DNA of 64,000 nucleotides from Olivibacter oleidegradans (GTDB lineage: Bacteria; Bacteroidota; Bacteroidia; Sphingobacteriales; Sphingobacteriaceae), in assembly GCF_042432805.1 (NCBI RefSeq), contig NZ_JBHLWO010000001.1, positions 310,001 to 374,000 of the forward strand, read 5' to 3'. Below the pieces are notes generated by a model. The model did not search any database. It was not told the origin of the DNA and worked only from the letters and a program-made list of their open reading frames with translations. This document shows positions 1-9,482 of this stretch, in pieces. How positions within the stretch are numbered: the stretch's first letter is position 1; each line of letters starts with the position of its first letter. Position numbers and translations under genes: made by a program.

Positions 1-84
1 ATTGGTGATAGAACAATCAGCAATTTACTACATGCCGTAACCGAGGTGCCTGTCGACTTTCCCTTGGCCAAAGAACTCGTATAA
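1..84 (+). CDS. C-terminal end of an AhpD-like (carboxymuconolactone decarboxylase family) protein, partial
   Basis: The first 84 bases are open from base 1 and end in TAA. They encode 27 residues with the pattern IGxxxxSNLxxxxxxVPVDFP. The same pattern closes the complete family member at 2203-2772 (IGESYMSN, VPLDFP), so this is read as the tail of a paralogue whose body lies outside the window. It sits 28 bases before the peroxiredoxin gene, which suggests one peroxide-defence operon. The family assignment rests only on this similarity to the neighbour. Confidence 0.6.
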   Translation: MGDRTISNLLHAVTEVPVDFPLAKELV

Positions 85-112
85 ATAAAGTAGAACGCTA
101 TTTAACTTACAA

Positions 113-820
113 ATGAAAAAGAAGAATACAACAGGAAAGTCTTTCCGTTTGATCTATAAAGTGACTCTTTTGTCGATGATGAGTGCAATCATAGCAACGC
201 ATACCTTCGGTCAAAATTCGATGCAGGGCGATGAGAAAATGATGAAAAAGGAGGGGACGGATTTGATGTATAAGGCTCCTGAGTCACCCGAAGATATCAG
301 TCCGTTACTGACAGGCGAAACAATCCCGATGATCACACTGAAAGATGTTTCCGGTAAAGACTTCGAACTCCATCAGGCGGTAGCGACTAAACCCACCATA
401 CTTGTTTTCTATCGAGGTGGCTGGTGCCCGTACTGCAGCAAACAACTCGCCGCGTTGCAAGAATTAATGCCCGAGTTGGAAAAAATGGGTTATCAGTTAA
501 TTGCAATTAGCACGGACAGCCCGGAAGGATTACAGGCCTCTGCAACAGAAAAGCTTCTGGGTTATACCCTACTTTCCGATGCCGATTTAAATGCATCCAA
601 GCAATTCGGATTAGCTTTTAAGGCTCCGAAAGCGTATTGGGAAATGTTGCCCAAAACCACCGGTGGTATGGATCAAGAGCTCCTATTACCCGTACCTTCC
701 GTCTTTATCCTCGATAAAAGTGGCAAAATACACTATGAGTACATTAATCCCGATTTCAAGCAAAGGCTCAGTACAGAACTATTAAAAGCTGTAACACAAA
801 CCCTCTATAAAGAACTATAA
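113..820 (+). CDS. Exported peroxiredoxin-like (AhpC/TSA) protein
   Basis: The 235-residue protein begins with a basic, hydrophobic signal segment (about residues 1-34, ending THTFGQ). A thioredoxin-fold AhpC/TSA domain follows. The active site is RGGWCPYC, with Cys105 and Cys108, giving a CxxC pair as in the peroxiredoxin-like family rather than a single peroxidatic Cys. The later PSVFILDKSGKI stretch is the usual strand after the cis-Pro loop. It probably reduces peroxides or disulfides in the periplasm. The next gene, another thioredoxin-fold protein, starts 1 base after its stop, so the two are surely co-transcribed and may act as a redox pair. Confidence 0.85.
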   Translation: MKKKNTTGKSFRLIYKVTLLSMMSAIIATHTFGQNSMQGDEKMMKKEGTDLMYKAPESPEDISPLLTGETIPMITLKDVSGKDFELHQAVATKPTILVFYRGGWCPYCSKQLAALQELMPELEKMGYQLIAISTDSPEGLQASATEKLLGYTLLSDADLNASKQFGLAFKAPKAYWEMLPKTTGGMDQELLLPVPSVFILDKSGKIHYEYINPDFKQRLSTELLKAVTQTLYKEL

Positions 821-821
821 C

Positions 822-1283
822 ATGAAGAACATAAAAATCTGTTTAAGCAGTATCCTGATCATCCCTTTTTGCTCGCTATTGCCAGCCAAGCTCGATGCTC
901 AAATGAAAGAAAAAGCGATGACAACGGAAAGCGAAATCCGGTTTACAGGAGGTAAATGGAAAGATGTAATGGCAAGAGCCAAAAAGAGTGGTCAATATAT
1001 CTTCGTTGACGCTTATACCTCATGGTGCGCACCTTGTAAACTGTTGAAATCAAAAACCTTCAAAGAGGCCCATGCGGCAAGTTATTACAATACCAATTAC
1101 ATTAACTACCGTATTGACATGGAAAAAGGAGAAGGACCGAAATTAGCCGAAAAGTGGCAGGTAAGTGCCTATCCTACCTTGCTCTTCTTCAGCCCCGAAG
1201 GTAAGTTGCTTATGCGGCAAGTGGGCTTTGTTACCGGTGATAAACTCGTTGACTTCGGAAAACAAGCAAAAACAAAAAGCTAG
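822..1283 (+). CDS. Exported thioredoxin-fold protein
   Basis: This 153-residue protein has a signal peptide of about 27 residues followed by one thioredoxin domain. The redox motif SWCAPCK is at residues 67-73, with Cys69 and Cys72. The segment WQVSAYPTLLFFSPEGK carries the expected cis-proline. The domain is of the DUF255/thioredoxin_7 kind, where the WCxxC lies early in the domain. Being joined to the peroxiredoxin-like gene, it is a likely electron donor to it in the periplasm. It could equally be a general disulfide reductase. Confidence 0.85.
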   Translation: MKNIKICLSSILIIPFCSLLPAKLDAQMKEKAMTTESEIRFTGGKWKDVMARAKKSGQYIFVDAYTSWCAPCKLLKSKTFKEAHAASYYNTNYINYRIDMEKGEGPKLAEKWQVSAYPTLLFFSPEGKLLMRQVGFVTGDKLVDFGKQAKTKS

Positions 1284-1338
1284 GAAAGAAATTTTGGCAT
1301 GATAATCCATAGATTTGATAAAAATTGAGCGGTAGACA

Positions 1339-2190
1339 ATGATCAGTGAATACATCGAAAACAGAACATTGGGTCGGTTTGTCATGCATAGCAACAACCG
1401 ACTGCTCGCAGGGAAGGGCATACGGGAAGGGAACCCCGTCCCTATCAATACATTCGTTTATAATCGCGGAGAATCCCAGCGCGTTATCATCGATGAAATT
1501 GAATACATTATGCCCCAAACCTGTATCCTACCCTTGGTAGCCAATCAACACTTTCGGTTTGAACATCCGGAAAATCTAGTTGCTTGGCAATTCAATCGCG
1601 AGTTTTATTGCATCGTAGATCATGACGCAGAAGTAGGTTGCGTCGGCTTTCTCTTCTACGGCATTCAGCATCCCATGTTTATTCGATTGGAGCCGGAAGA
1701 GGTGAGCGAAATGGAGCATCTAGCGGATGTCTTTTCCCGTGAATTAAAGGTCCGGGATAATTTTCAGGGCGAAATGCTACGGACGCTGCTCAAACGCGTC
1801 ATCATTAAGGTGACCCGTATTGCCAAGCAACAGCATGAAAGCTATCAGCTGAATCCGGACGAAAAGATGGATATCGTGCGGAAATTTTCCCTTCTCTTGG
1901 AAGCAAATTTCAAAACCGAACACGAGGTAAAGTTTTATGCTGCCCTGCTGAATAAATCACCCAAAACCTTAAGTAATGTATTTGCCTTGTTAAAACAGTC
2001 GGCCCCCTCAGTTCTTATACGTAACAGAATCATCCTGGAAGCCAAACGCTACCTCCATTATACCGATCGGTCGGCCAAAGAAATTGCCTATGAGCTCGGT
2101 TTCGAAAGCCCCGCCCATTTTAGCAAATATTTCAAACAACATACCGGGCATAATATTTCCGAATTCAGAACAACCGAAGAGCGTGATTAA
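1339..2190 (+). CDS. AraC-family transcriptional regulator
   Basis: The 283-residue protein has an N-terminal cupin-like sensing domain (about residues 1-170) and a C-terminal pair of helix-turn-helix motifs (about 190-280). The AraC signature is clear: AKEIAYELGFESPAHFSKYFK followed by TGHNISEFR. It lies in the same direction between two redox/AhpD-like genes and probably controls them. An inducer cannot be told from sequence. Confidence 0.9.
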   Translation: MISEYIENRTLGRFVMHSNNRLLAGKGIREGNPVPINTFVYNRGESQRVIIDEIEYIMPQTCILPLVANQHFRFEHPENLVAWQFNREFYCIVDHDAEVGCVGFLFYGIQHPMFIRLEPEEVSEMEHLADVFSRELKVRDNFQGEMLRTLLKRVIIKVTRIAKQQHESYQLNPDEKMDIVRKFSLLLEANFKTEHEVKFYAALLNKSPKTLSNVFALLKQSAPSVLIRNRIILEAKRYLHYTDRSAKEIAYELGFESPAHFSKYFKQHTGHNISEFRTTEERD

Positions 2191-2202
2191 AAGAGCCAAG
2201 CT

Positions 2203-2772
2203 ATGATAACTATTGAGATGCCCCTCATACAGGCGATCAGTGAGGAAAATAGAAATTATATTCGATATTTTGATGAAAAACTCGGGCACGTGCCAAACCT
2301 CTATCTATCCATGATGCATTCGAATCATGCCTTTCGAAACTTCTATCGCTTTCATGGTCGGAAAACCAGTCTTTCTTTAAAAGAACGTGAAGCCATTAGC
2401 CTCGTCATGGCCCAGCTGAACAATTCGCTTTATTGCCTCAGCGCCCATACCATGATTGCCAAACTGAATGGATTTAGTGAGGAGGAAATTATGCAATTAC
2501 GTGACGGAAAAGCAAATTTCGACACCAAACTTGCTACGCTCGCCCGTTTGGTAAAAAGTATGGCAGTACGCAAAGGTAAAAATATCACCAATGAACTAAA
2601 TGCCTTCTTCGATGCGGGCTATACGAAAGAGCATCTATTAGATGTCCTAGAAACCATAGGAGAAAGTTATATGAGCAACTTCATGGCAAAAACGATGCAA
2701 GTGCCGCTTGATTTTCCAGAGGCACCTGTACTTAAAAAAAATGACGAAGATGAAAATGACGATATTGCATGA
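2203..2772 (+). CDS. Carboxymuconolactone decarboxylase / AhpD-like family protein
   Basis: This 189-residue helical protein starts 12 bases after the AraC gene. The AhpD core is visible as EREAISLVMAQLNNS then YCLSAH (Cys78, His82). AhpD alkylhydroperoxidases carry CxxCxxxH, but here the first Cys position is Ser75, so only the second Cys and the His remain. The family fits the peroxide context, although a single-Cys version may not work as a disulfide-forming peroxidase. The C-terminus ends in a run of acidic residues. Confidence 0.8.
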   Translation: MITIEMPLIQAISEENRNYIRYFDEKLGHVPNLYLSMMHSNHAFRNFYRFHGRKTSLSLKEREAISLVMAQLNNSLYCLSAHTMIAKLNGFSEEEIMQLRDGKANFDTKLATLARLVKSMAVRKGKNITNELNAFFDAGYTKEHLLDVLETIGESYMSNFMAKTMQVPLDFPEAPVLKKNDEDENDDIA

Positions 2773-2806
2773 ATTCTCTCTGCCTTGATTTCGAACCGGA
2801 CCAGCC

Positions 2807-4324
2807 TTAAACGAAATCGGCCCAAGCCGCATCCTCTTCATAATCAATCACCGGTACGGCATCATTATTAGCGGTCAGTTGTCCGATCAACATATTCAAA
2901 TCCATCCCCATATGCTTTTGCGTAATATCAACCAATTCACGGTTAAATCCGGCATCCTGCAACACCACCACCATCTGGAAACAGATTACCCGCGCAATGA
3001 TCCGGCCAAGCGTTACCAAATCTCGCTTTTTAGGTTGCTCGGGAAAGCTAAAATCTAAACATCCGGCAAAATAAGGGGCAGCCTGTGCCGTCAGTTCATA
3101 GCCCTTCAAATAGCGTAGCAGATTCGACTCTTTATTTTTCCGCATCAGTTTGGCAACCGATTCAGCCACTTGTGTATAGAGCATTTCATTCGAACCTTCA
3201 AAAATCTGGAAAGGTCGGCTATCCACTACTGCTCTACCCGCTATATGATCCAAGCGGTAACCATTGGCCCCGGCCAGTTGCAGTGCTATCTGTGCCGACT
3301 CCTGCATTAAGTCGGTCACCAATGCCTTCACACTGTTCGCATCCACGCCGTTGCCCGAAACATCCTGTTCAATCGAGCTAACTTTAGAACTGTATGAGCA
3401 CATGGCCGAACAGATCGTGTAGGCGGCCTGAATACGCGATAGCTGAAATTGCACCGCATCCAATTCGTACAAACGCTGGCCTGCAACTACCCTCGTTTTG
3501 CAGTGCAGCAACGATTCATCCAGCAATCGTTTAATAAAGCCCATACCCATGCCCGGAAACTGCAATCGACTGCGATGCAAGGTATCCAGCATCAACTTAA
3601 GCCCTGTACTTTCCGGAAGCAGACGCTGCGTAGCCGGCACTTCCACATCAATAAGGTTCAAGCCATAAGGAATAGCATATAGGCCTAAGCTGTTATAACG
3701 CTCTTTCACGTCGATCTGCTGTTCAGCAAGCGCATTATCGGTGAAGAAAAAGTCGATATCCCGAACCAACTCGCCCTGTTCATTTTTTTTCCGTGCCGCT
3801 ACCAACCAAAAGTCAGCTGCGCCCGTTAAACCCTGCCAATGTTTTTCGCCCTTAATTCGATAACCGTTTGCTTCTTCCTGATAAAAAGTTTGCATATTAA
3901 GTGCATCACTACCATAATCCGGTTCCGTAATCATCAAACCTCCCATCGCCTTGTTTTCCAAAAATCGCCTAAAAACCCGTTCCTGTGCAGCCACATGGCC
4001 ATATTTTGCAAAAGGCTCCAAAAACAGGGCAATATTAATCCCAAAAATAAGCGAGAGCGATAAGGACTCATAAGACGCTGCAGACAATACGCTCAAACAC
4101 TCCTTCACCTTCATGCCACGGCCACCATAGTTTTCGGGAATTGCCACGGCAAGCGGCTGCATATCCATGATTTCACTTAAAAAACCAGGTGGCAGTCCCC
4201 TTTTCAAACTGAGGGCATTATAGTCATGTTCAGTGTTAAACAAGCTGGCTAAACGCTTCCTGAACGAATTTATAAAGATGTTAAAATTTTGCACTTCACG
4301 GGTAATCTCTGTGGTATTGATCAT
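2807..4324 (-). CDS. Acyl-CoA dehydrogenase family protein
   Basis: The protein is about 505 residues from the ATG at 4324; the longer reading begins at a TTG and is less likely. Acyl-CoA dehydrogenase landmarks occur in order: an N-terminal helical domain, GGLMITEPDYGSDA and KHWQGLTGAADFWLV in the middle beta domain, and a C-terminal helical domain containing SRPFQIFEGSNEML. It would use FAD to oxidise an acyl-CoA alpha-beta bond. At over 500 residues it exceeds the usual ~380, so it may belong to a longer subfamily. It is convergent with the AhpD-like gene, and its regulator may be the AraC gene just upstream. Confidence 0.85.
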   Translation of the reverse strand: MINTTEITREVQNFNIFINSFRKRLASLFNTEHDYNALSLKRGLPPGFLSEIMDMQPLAVAIPENYGGRGMKVKECLSVLSAASYESLSLSLIFGINIALFLEPFAKYGHVAAQERVFRRFLENKAMGGLMITEPDYGSDALNMQTFYQEEANGYRIKGEKHWQGLTGAADFWLVAARKKNEQGELVRDIDFFFTDNALAEQQIDVKERYNSLGLYAIPYGLNLIDVEVPATQRLLPESTGLKLMLDTLHRSRLQFPGMGMGFIKRLLDESLLHCKTRVVAGQRLYELDAVQFQLSRIQAAYTICSAMCSYSSKVSSIEQDVSGNGVDANSVKALVTDLMQESAQIALQLAGANGYRLDHIAGRAVVDSRPFQIFEGSNEMLYTQVAESVAKLMRKNKESNLLRYLKGYELTAQAAPYFAGCLDFSFPEQPKKRDLVTLGRIIARVICFQMVVVLQDAGFNRELVDITQKHMGMDLNMLIGQLTANNDAVPVIDYEEDAAWADFV

Positions 4325-4422
4325 AGGTATATGTTTTATTACAATGAACTCACACAAAGCTACCGATCAGAAACCCAAAAGCCTGTTTGATTCCGTGCAA
4401 GGATTAGGACAAATCGTGCATA

Positions 4423-5343
4423 TTATTTTTTTATGGACTGGCGGTATTCGCTAGGTGACATACCTACCAATTTTTTGAACACCCGCGAGAAGTAAGACGG
4501 ATCCTGAAAATCCAGTTCATAACAGATATCCGACACGCTTTTGCTCGATTCCAATAACAAAAGCTGTGCGTGCATTACCAACACTTCCAGAATAAGCTGT
4601 TTCGATGACTTATTGTACACCATGGAGACACATCGATTTAAATAGTTGGCCGATATAGCAAGCTTGTCGGTATAAAAACCAATCTGTTTCTGTTTCCGGC
4701 AATGCTTATGCACCAGTTGCTTAAACAGCGTAGCAATCTCTTGGATTCGGCTGAGGCTATGGTTTGATGCGGAAAGTTTAATAGTTTTCAGCAACAGGGA
4801 TTTCAACAAGCTTTCGGCCAGCTCTTTATAAGGTTCACGCGTATGTAGCTCTTCGTAAAGCAGTTGGAAAAGTTGGTGGAGCCTCGTACTTTCCTCATCC
4901 GTTAAATTCACAAGCGGTGAAATGGTAAAGATGTTCAGAATCTCCTGTTCCCGAAAGATGGAGGTCATCGCACTATCGTTTATCAAGACGCAATGGCCCT
5001 TTGCCGATGGATCGACTGATTTGATGGCGGCGATGTTGCCATAAGTACTGATAAGGATCGCCGGGGCTTTCACTGTATATACCTTAGATCCAACCTGATG
5101 TGCAAAAGAACCCGCGGTGATATGCACCAGCAAATTATAACCAAAAAGGATGGGTGGTACCGGGATCTTGATATACGGCGCAATTTCGCTGAGGCGGAAC
5201 ACCTTTACCGGCGAATGCTGGTAACGCAGGTGATCCATGTTACCCACCATAAATCGTTCTACAAACTCATCTGCATTTACCGGTTTCTCCATAGCTGATA
5301 CAAACTTATATAAAGCAGGCCTTTTGTGCAATCCCCTAATCAT
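4423..5343 (-). CDS. AraC-family transcriptional regulator
   Basis: The 306-residue protein has a cupin-like N-terminal half and a C-terminal AraC DNA-binding domain. Its signature is SVSDICYELDFQDPSYFSRVFK followed by VGMSPSEYRQ. A second Met at residue 18 is an alternative start. It is read in the same direction as the acyl-CoA dehydrogenase, about 100 bases upstream of it, and diverges from the DUF5009-type membrane protein gene. It may therefore regulate either one. Confidence 0.88.
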   Translation of the reverse strand: MIRGLHKRPALYKFVSAMEKPVNADEFVERFMVGNMDHLRYQHSPVKVFRLSEIAPYIKIPVPPILFGYNLLVHITAGSFAHQVGSKVYTVKAPAILISTYGNIAAIKSVDPSAKGHCVLINDSAMTSIFREQEILNIFTISPLVNLTDEESTRLHQLFQLLYEELHTREPYKELAESLLKSLLLKTIKLSASNHSLSRIQEIATLFKQLVHKHCRKQKQIGFYTDKLAISANYLNRCVSMVYNKSSKQLILEVLVMHAQLLLLESSKSVSDICYELDFQDPSYFSRVFKKLVGMSPSEYRQSIKK

Positions 5344-5509
5344 TCAAATTAGACAAACGGTTGCGTTCCCAAAATAGTTGTTTACATTAAATACTTTTTT
5401 TAGCATTGTAAGTATTAATACAAAAAGCCAATTACAAACGCTACTGTAACAAGGTAGTATATCAGGTACTCGCAATCTTCATGTTTTGCAGAAAAGAAGC
5501 CAAAATCAG

Positions 5510-6616
5510 ATGGAAGAAAAAAAAGTTCAAACACGGATTCTATCGCTCGATGTCATGCGCGGGCTCATTATGATCTTATTGGCCGCGGAAAGTTGCGAGC
5601 TCTATACGGCCTTATCCTCAACCTATTCAAGCGGATGGCCACAGGGTATCATACATCATTTTTTTCATCACGAGTGGCATGGGCTCTATTTTTGGGATCT
5701 GGTGCAGCCCGCCTTTATGTTCATTGCCGGTACCTCACTGTATCTGTCCTTTCAACGTAAACAAGCCGCTGGTGTCAGCTGGTCATCGCACTTTAAAAGC
5801 GTTGCTTGGCGTTCGGCAAAGCTTTTCCTTTGTGGCGTTGCCTTGCATTGCGTGTACAGTGGCAAACTCGTTTGGGAACTCTGGAACGTACTAACCCAAT
5901 TGGCTTTTACAACCATCATCGCTTATCTGATCATCCGTTGGTCTTTTCTTCAGCAATTGCTATTCAGTCTTTTTTTGCTGCTGCTTACCGATATCCTTTA
6001 TCGTTTTACCACCATACCGGGATATGATCAGCCTTTCGTATTGGGGAAAAACTTCGGCACTTACATCGATATGCTCGTAATGGGCAAAGATAACGATGGC
6101 GGTTGGGTAACCATCAACTTCATCCCAACCGCCGCCCATACCATTTGGGGTGTCCTTGCAGGAAAAGTCCTATCAAGCGTCTCCAACGATGTGGCAAAAA
6201 GCAAGCAATTAATCCTTGCTTCCCTAAGCTGTCTGCTCATCGGTTATATGCTAGATTGGACGTTGCTCAGCCCTATCATCAAACGCATCAGTACGCCCGG
6301 TTTTGTGTTCGTCTCCGGTGGCTATATATTGGCTATACTTGCCTTCTTCCGGTGGCTGATTGATGTTAAAGGATACCAATCAGGCGCCTGGATTTTTGTG
6401 GTGGTTGGTATGAACCCCATTTTCATCTATCTATTTTTTGAAACCGTTGGCAAGCAATGGTTCAATGGCATCGTGAATCTATTTGTCGGCGGAGGGCTTC
6501 ACCTCCTCGGTTTATCGGCTGATCCAACGGCTATCCTTGTTGCTATTGCTACCCTGTTTTGCGAATGGTATCTATGCTATTGGCTTTATCAGAAACGTAT
6601 CTTTTTTAAATTATAG
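5510..6616 (+). CDS. DUF5009 / heparan-alpha-glucosaminide N-acetyltransferase-like membrane protein
   Basis: The multi-pass inner-membrane protein is about 368 residues from the ATG at 5510; an upstream TTG would add eight. It opens with ILSLDVMRGLIMILLAAE, the first transmembrane signature of the acyltransferase-3-like DUF5009 family. That family is related to the NAGAT/YeiB group, which transfers acyl groups from acyl-CoA to sugars across the membrane. About ten hydrophobic segments follow, ending in a positively charged tail. The real substrate is unknown. Confidence 0.75.
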   Translation: MEEKKVQTRILSLDVMRGLIMILLAAESCELYTALSSTYSSGWPQGIIHHFFHHEWHGLYFWDLVQPAFMFIAGTSLYLSFQRKQAAGVSWSSHFKSVAWRSAKLFLCGVALHCVYSGKLVWELWNVLTQLAFTTIIAYLIIRWSFLQQLLFSLFLLLLTDILYRFTTIPGYDQPFVLGKNFGTYIDMLVMGKDNDGGWVTINFIPTAAHTIWGVLAGKVLSSVSNDVAKSKQLILASLSCLLIGYMLDWTLLSPIIKRISTPGFVFVSGGYILAILAFFRWLIDVKGYQSGAWIFVVVGMNPIFIYLFFETVGKQWFNGIVNLFVGGGLHLLGLSADPTAILVAIATLFCEWYLCYWLYQKRIFFKL

Positions 6617-6765
6617 TTTTCTTTTATTAACCTGCGATGTGTTACCTCTTGCTGCTTTACAAAAACACGTACGACTTTTTGTTGTACAGCACATTTTTAT
6701 GTAGGAGTTTAACCTTCATGACGCACAGAAGCTGTTTTTATGATCAACGCAAGTTGTAACAATAA

Positions 6766-6783
6766 CGAACACTTTCCTGTTCG
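6766..6783. promoter_or_regulatory. Inverted repeat CGAACA-N6-TGTTCG upstream of the first FtsX-type gene
   Basis: A perfect 6+6 dyad lies about 113 bases before the start at 6897. The same half-sites (GAACA and TGTTC) recur about 140 bases before the second FtsX-type gene at 22203, so a shared regulator is plausible. The rest of the stretch from 6617 shows no other feature. Confidence 0.45.
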
Positions 6784-6848
6784 CTATCGTTACAATTACC
6801 GCATCTCAAAATCGCTATAATGCACTAACAATAAGCAATATAACTGTT

Positions 6849-6863
6849 TGGAACAAAGATTGA
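6849..6863 (+). promoter_or_regulatory. Possible sigma-54 promoter
   Basis: TGGAAC-N5-TTGA has the -24/-12 spacing of sigma-54 promoters (consensus TGGCAC-N5-TTGC) and lies 33 bases before the start codon. The match is imperfect. With the dyad about 80 bases upstream it would resemble an enhancer-binding-protein arrangement. Confidence 0.3.
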
Positions 6864-6896
6864 AGTGTGGAAATCACTTGTTTAAATTGTATTAAT

Positions 6897-9359
6897 ATGT
6901 TTAAGAATTATTTTAAGATAGCCGGTCGCAACCTCCTTCGCAATAAGGGCTACGCAGCCATCAATATTATTGGCTTGGCTGTGGGTATTGCCGTTTGCAT
7001 GCTGATTTTTATCATTATACAATTTCAGACGAGCTTCGATAATTTTCATACCAAAAAAGATCGTATCTATCGTGTATTAACTGAATATCCCCACACAGAT
7101 GCAGCCAATGTATCGTATGGAAAAGGCGTTCCCTTTCCGCTGCCCAAAGGATTACGGACAACCTTCCCCGAATTAGAACAGGTGGCACCGATCTATGCAA
7201 GCCATAATGATCAGTTACAGGTATTAGACGTAAACGGAAATCCGGTGAAGAGTTTTAAAGAGCAGAGTGGTGTGTTTTATACAACCCCCTCGTTCTTCAA
7301 CATCTTTGATTTTCCGCTACTTGCCGGTTCTTATGCGTCCCTGAAAGATCCGAACCATGTATTACTTACCAAAGAGATTGCAGAAAAATACTTCGGCGAT
7401 TGGAAGACAGCCATCGGCAAAAGTCTCAAAATAATCGTATCGTATCGCGTCGGCGCAGGCTTGTTTCAATCCCCACCGGTCGCACTGAAAGTTTCCGGCA
7501 TCCTCGCCAATATACCCGCTAATACAGATTTCCAGCTAAAGCTCGTCATTGCCTTCGGAACGGATTTTACCGGCGATGAACAATACGGATTTCAGATTCC
7601 TGATTGGAAGGCCACAGCACCTGAATTTGGTTGCTACGTTCTATTGCCTCCTCATATAGCCGCCGACAATTTTAATCGGCAATTAAGTGATTACGCGCAA
7701 AGGGTGCAAGCGCCCGATCATAAGGACAGCTACCTTATACAACCATTGGATGCCGTGCATTATGATACACAAACAGGCAATTACAGCGACAAAACCATAA
7801 GTCGCGAACTGATCAATGTATTGTGGTTAATCGCTGCATTTATTCTGTTAATTGCCTGCGTCAATTTTATCAATCTTTCTACTGCCCAAGCGGTAAACCG
7901 TGCCAAAGAAGTCGGCGTAAGAAAGGTTTTAGGTAGCAATAAATCGCAGTTGCAAATCCAATTCATCGTTGAAACCTTTTTGATCGTTAGCTTCGCTGTC
8001 GTACTTGCAAGCCTTATCAGCGTACTGGCCCTGTCATCTATCAACCAATTGCTTGAACTTTCCCTGCCATTTAATATACTCGGCAGCCCTTCTGTTATCT
8101 TATTTCTCCTAACGGTAACCCTAGTGGTAACTGCGCTGGCAGGATTTTATCCTTCGCTGGTATTGTCCCGCTTTAATCCGGTTAATGCCTTAAAGAGCAA
8201 ACTTACGGCAAGTACCACAAAGGGCATTTCACTGAGACGAGCGCTCGTTGTGTTTCAATTTATCATTGCACAGGCACTGATCATCGGCACATTGGTCATT
8301 GTGAAGCAGATGAATTTTTTCATGAATCAGCCTTTGGGTTTCGATAAAGAAGCTATTGTAAACATTCCGTTCCGCCCCGATAGCACCGGCACCAAATTAA
8401 CGGATTATTTAAGGCAGCAATTATTGTCTGTAAATGGTGTGCAGGCGGTAAGTTTCAGCTCCCATACACCGGCTGAAAATGATAATGATTTATGGACCGA
8501 ACTAAAATTTGACCATGCAATCAAAGAGGCAGGCTTCCAGGCCATAACCAAGTTCGTCGATAATGAATATGTGCCCGCTTATCAATTACAGCTGATAGCG
8601 GGAAGAAACTTGCAAGCCTCCGGCATGACAAGGGAATTCCTGGTGAACGAAGCGCTGGTAAAAAGTTTGGGCTTAAAAAGCCCCGAAGAAATATTGGGTA
8701 AAGAAATAAGCATGTTTGGCGACGTCATAAAATGCCCTGTTGTTGGTGTAGTGAAAGATTTTAACGATCGGTCTTTTCACCACCATCTTGCGCCTTTACT
8801 TATGGCAACAAACAGCACCATGTACCGTCAGGCAGGAATAAAGCTAACAACTTCCAATATTTCATCCACCATGCAAGCGATCAAAAAAATATGGGAGCAG
8901 GCATTTCCGGATTACGTTTATGAATATAAGTTTCTCGACGAAAAAATTGGAGACTTTTACAAACAGGAAAATCAATTAGCTGTCCTATATAAAATTTTTG
9001 CCGCTATTGCCATCTTCCTGAGCTGTTTAGGCCTATATGGTTTAGCCTCCTTTATGGCCGTGCAGCGAATCAAGGAAGTAGGTATCCGTAAAGTACTGGG
9101 AGCCAGTACAGGTAACATTGTTTATTTGTTTTCAAAGGAATTTATCGTACTGATTGCTATCGCCTTTGCTATAGCCACTCCTATCGCCTGGTACTATATG
9201 CACCAATGGCTGCAGGATTATGCCTATCGAATCCATGTTAGTTGGTGGCTGTTTGCCATTGGCGGATTGACGGCCGTAGTTATAGCCCTTGTAACCATCA
9301 GCTTTCAGGCAATCAAAGCGGCCGTTGCCAATCCGGTAAAGAGCTTGAGGAGTGAATAG
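6897..9359 (+). CDS. FtsX/MacB-type ABC transporter permease
   Basis: The protein is 820 residues from the ATG at 6897, whose product begins MFKNYFKIAGRNLLRNKGY, the standard opening of this Bacteroidota family. It has two MacB_PCD periplasmic domains and two FtsX domains. The FtsX domains carry the recurring phrase RxKEVGxRKVLG (AKEVGVRKVLG and IKEVGIRKVLG) after transmembrane segments, and the protein ends ANPVKSLRSE. These large permeases usually pair with a LolD-like ATPase encoded elsewhere and act in export, envelope stress or peptide efflux. No ATPase gene lies beside it. Confidence 0.88.
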   Translation: MFKNYFKIAGRNLLRNKGYAAINIIGLAVGIAVCMLIFIIIQFQTSFDNFHTKKDRIYRVLTEYPHTDAANVSYGKGVPFPLPKGLRTTFPELEQVAPIYASHNDQLQVLDVNGNPVKSFKEQSGVFYTTPSFFNIFDFPLLAGSYASLKDPNHVLLTKEIAEKYFGDWKTAIGKSLKIIVSYRVGAGLFQSPPVALKVSGILANIPANTDFQLKLVIAFGTDFTGDEQYGFQIPDWKATAPEFGCYVLLPPHIAADNFNRQLSDYAQRVQAPDHKDSYLIQPLDAVHYDTQTGNYSDKTISRELINVLWLIAAFILLIACVNFINLSTAQAVNRAKEVGVRKVLGSNKSQLQIQFIVETFLIVSFAVVLASLISVLALSSINQLLELSLPFNILGSPSVILFLLTVTLVVTALAGFYPSLVLSRFNPVNALKSKLTASTTKGISLRRALVVFQFIIAQALIIGTLVIVKQMNFFMNQPLGFDKEAIVNIPFRPDSTGTKLTDYLRQQLLSVNGVQAVSFSSHTPAENDNDLWTELKFDHAIKEAGFQAITKFVDNEYVPAYQLQLIAGRNLQASGMTREFLVNEALVKSLGLKSPEEILGKEISMFGDVIKCPVVGVVKDFNDRSFHHHLAPLLMATNSTMYRQAGIKLTTSNISSTMQAIKKIWEQAFPDYVYEYKFLDEKIGDFYKQENQLAVLYKIFAAIAIFLSCLGLYGLASFMAVQRIKEVGIRKVLGASTGNIVYLFSKEFIVLIAIAFAIATPIAWYYMHQWLQDYAYRIHVSWWLFAIGGLTAVVIALVTISFQAIKAAVANPVKSLRSE

Positions 9360-9370
9360 TATCTGAGATA

Positions 9371-9406
9371 GGTTATAAGTTATAAGCTTTAAGTTGTACG
9401 CTTTTA
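9371..9406. repeat. Heptanucleotide tandem repeat (GTTATAA-like, 5 units)
   Basis: Five consecutive 7-base units can be read from 9372: GTTATAA, GTTATAA, GCTTTAA, GTTGTAC, GCTTTTA. This is the shortest of several 7-bp-period arrays in the window. Confidence 0.5.
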
Positions 9407-9482
9407 CTTTGTTTATCGAGGCAAATTACCGTATCTTGCAGGTATAAACCCGATGTATCAACGGACGCAAAAAACTACCATT

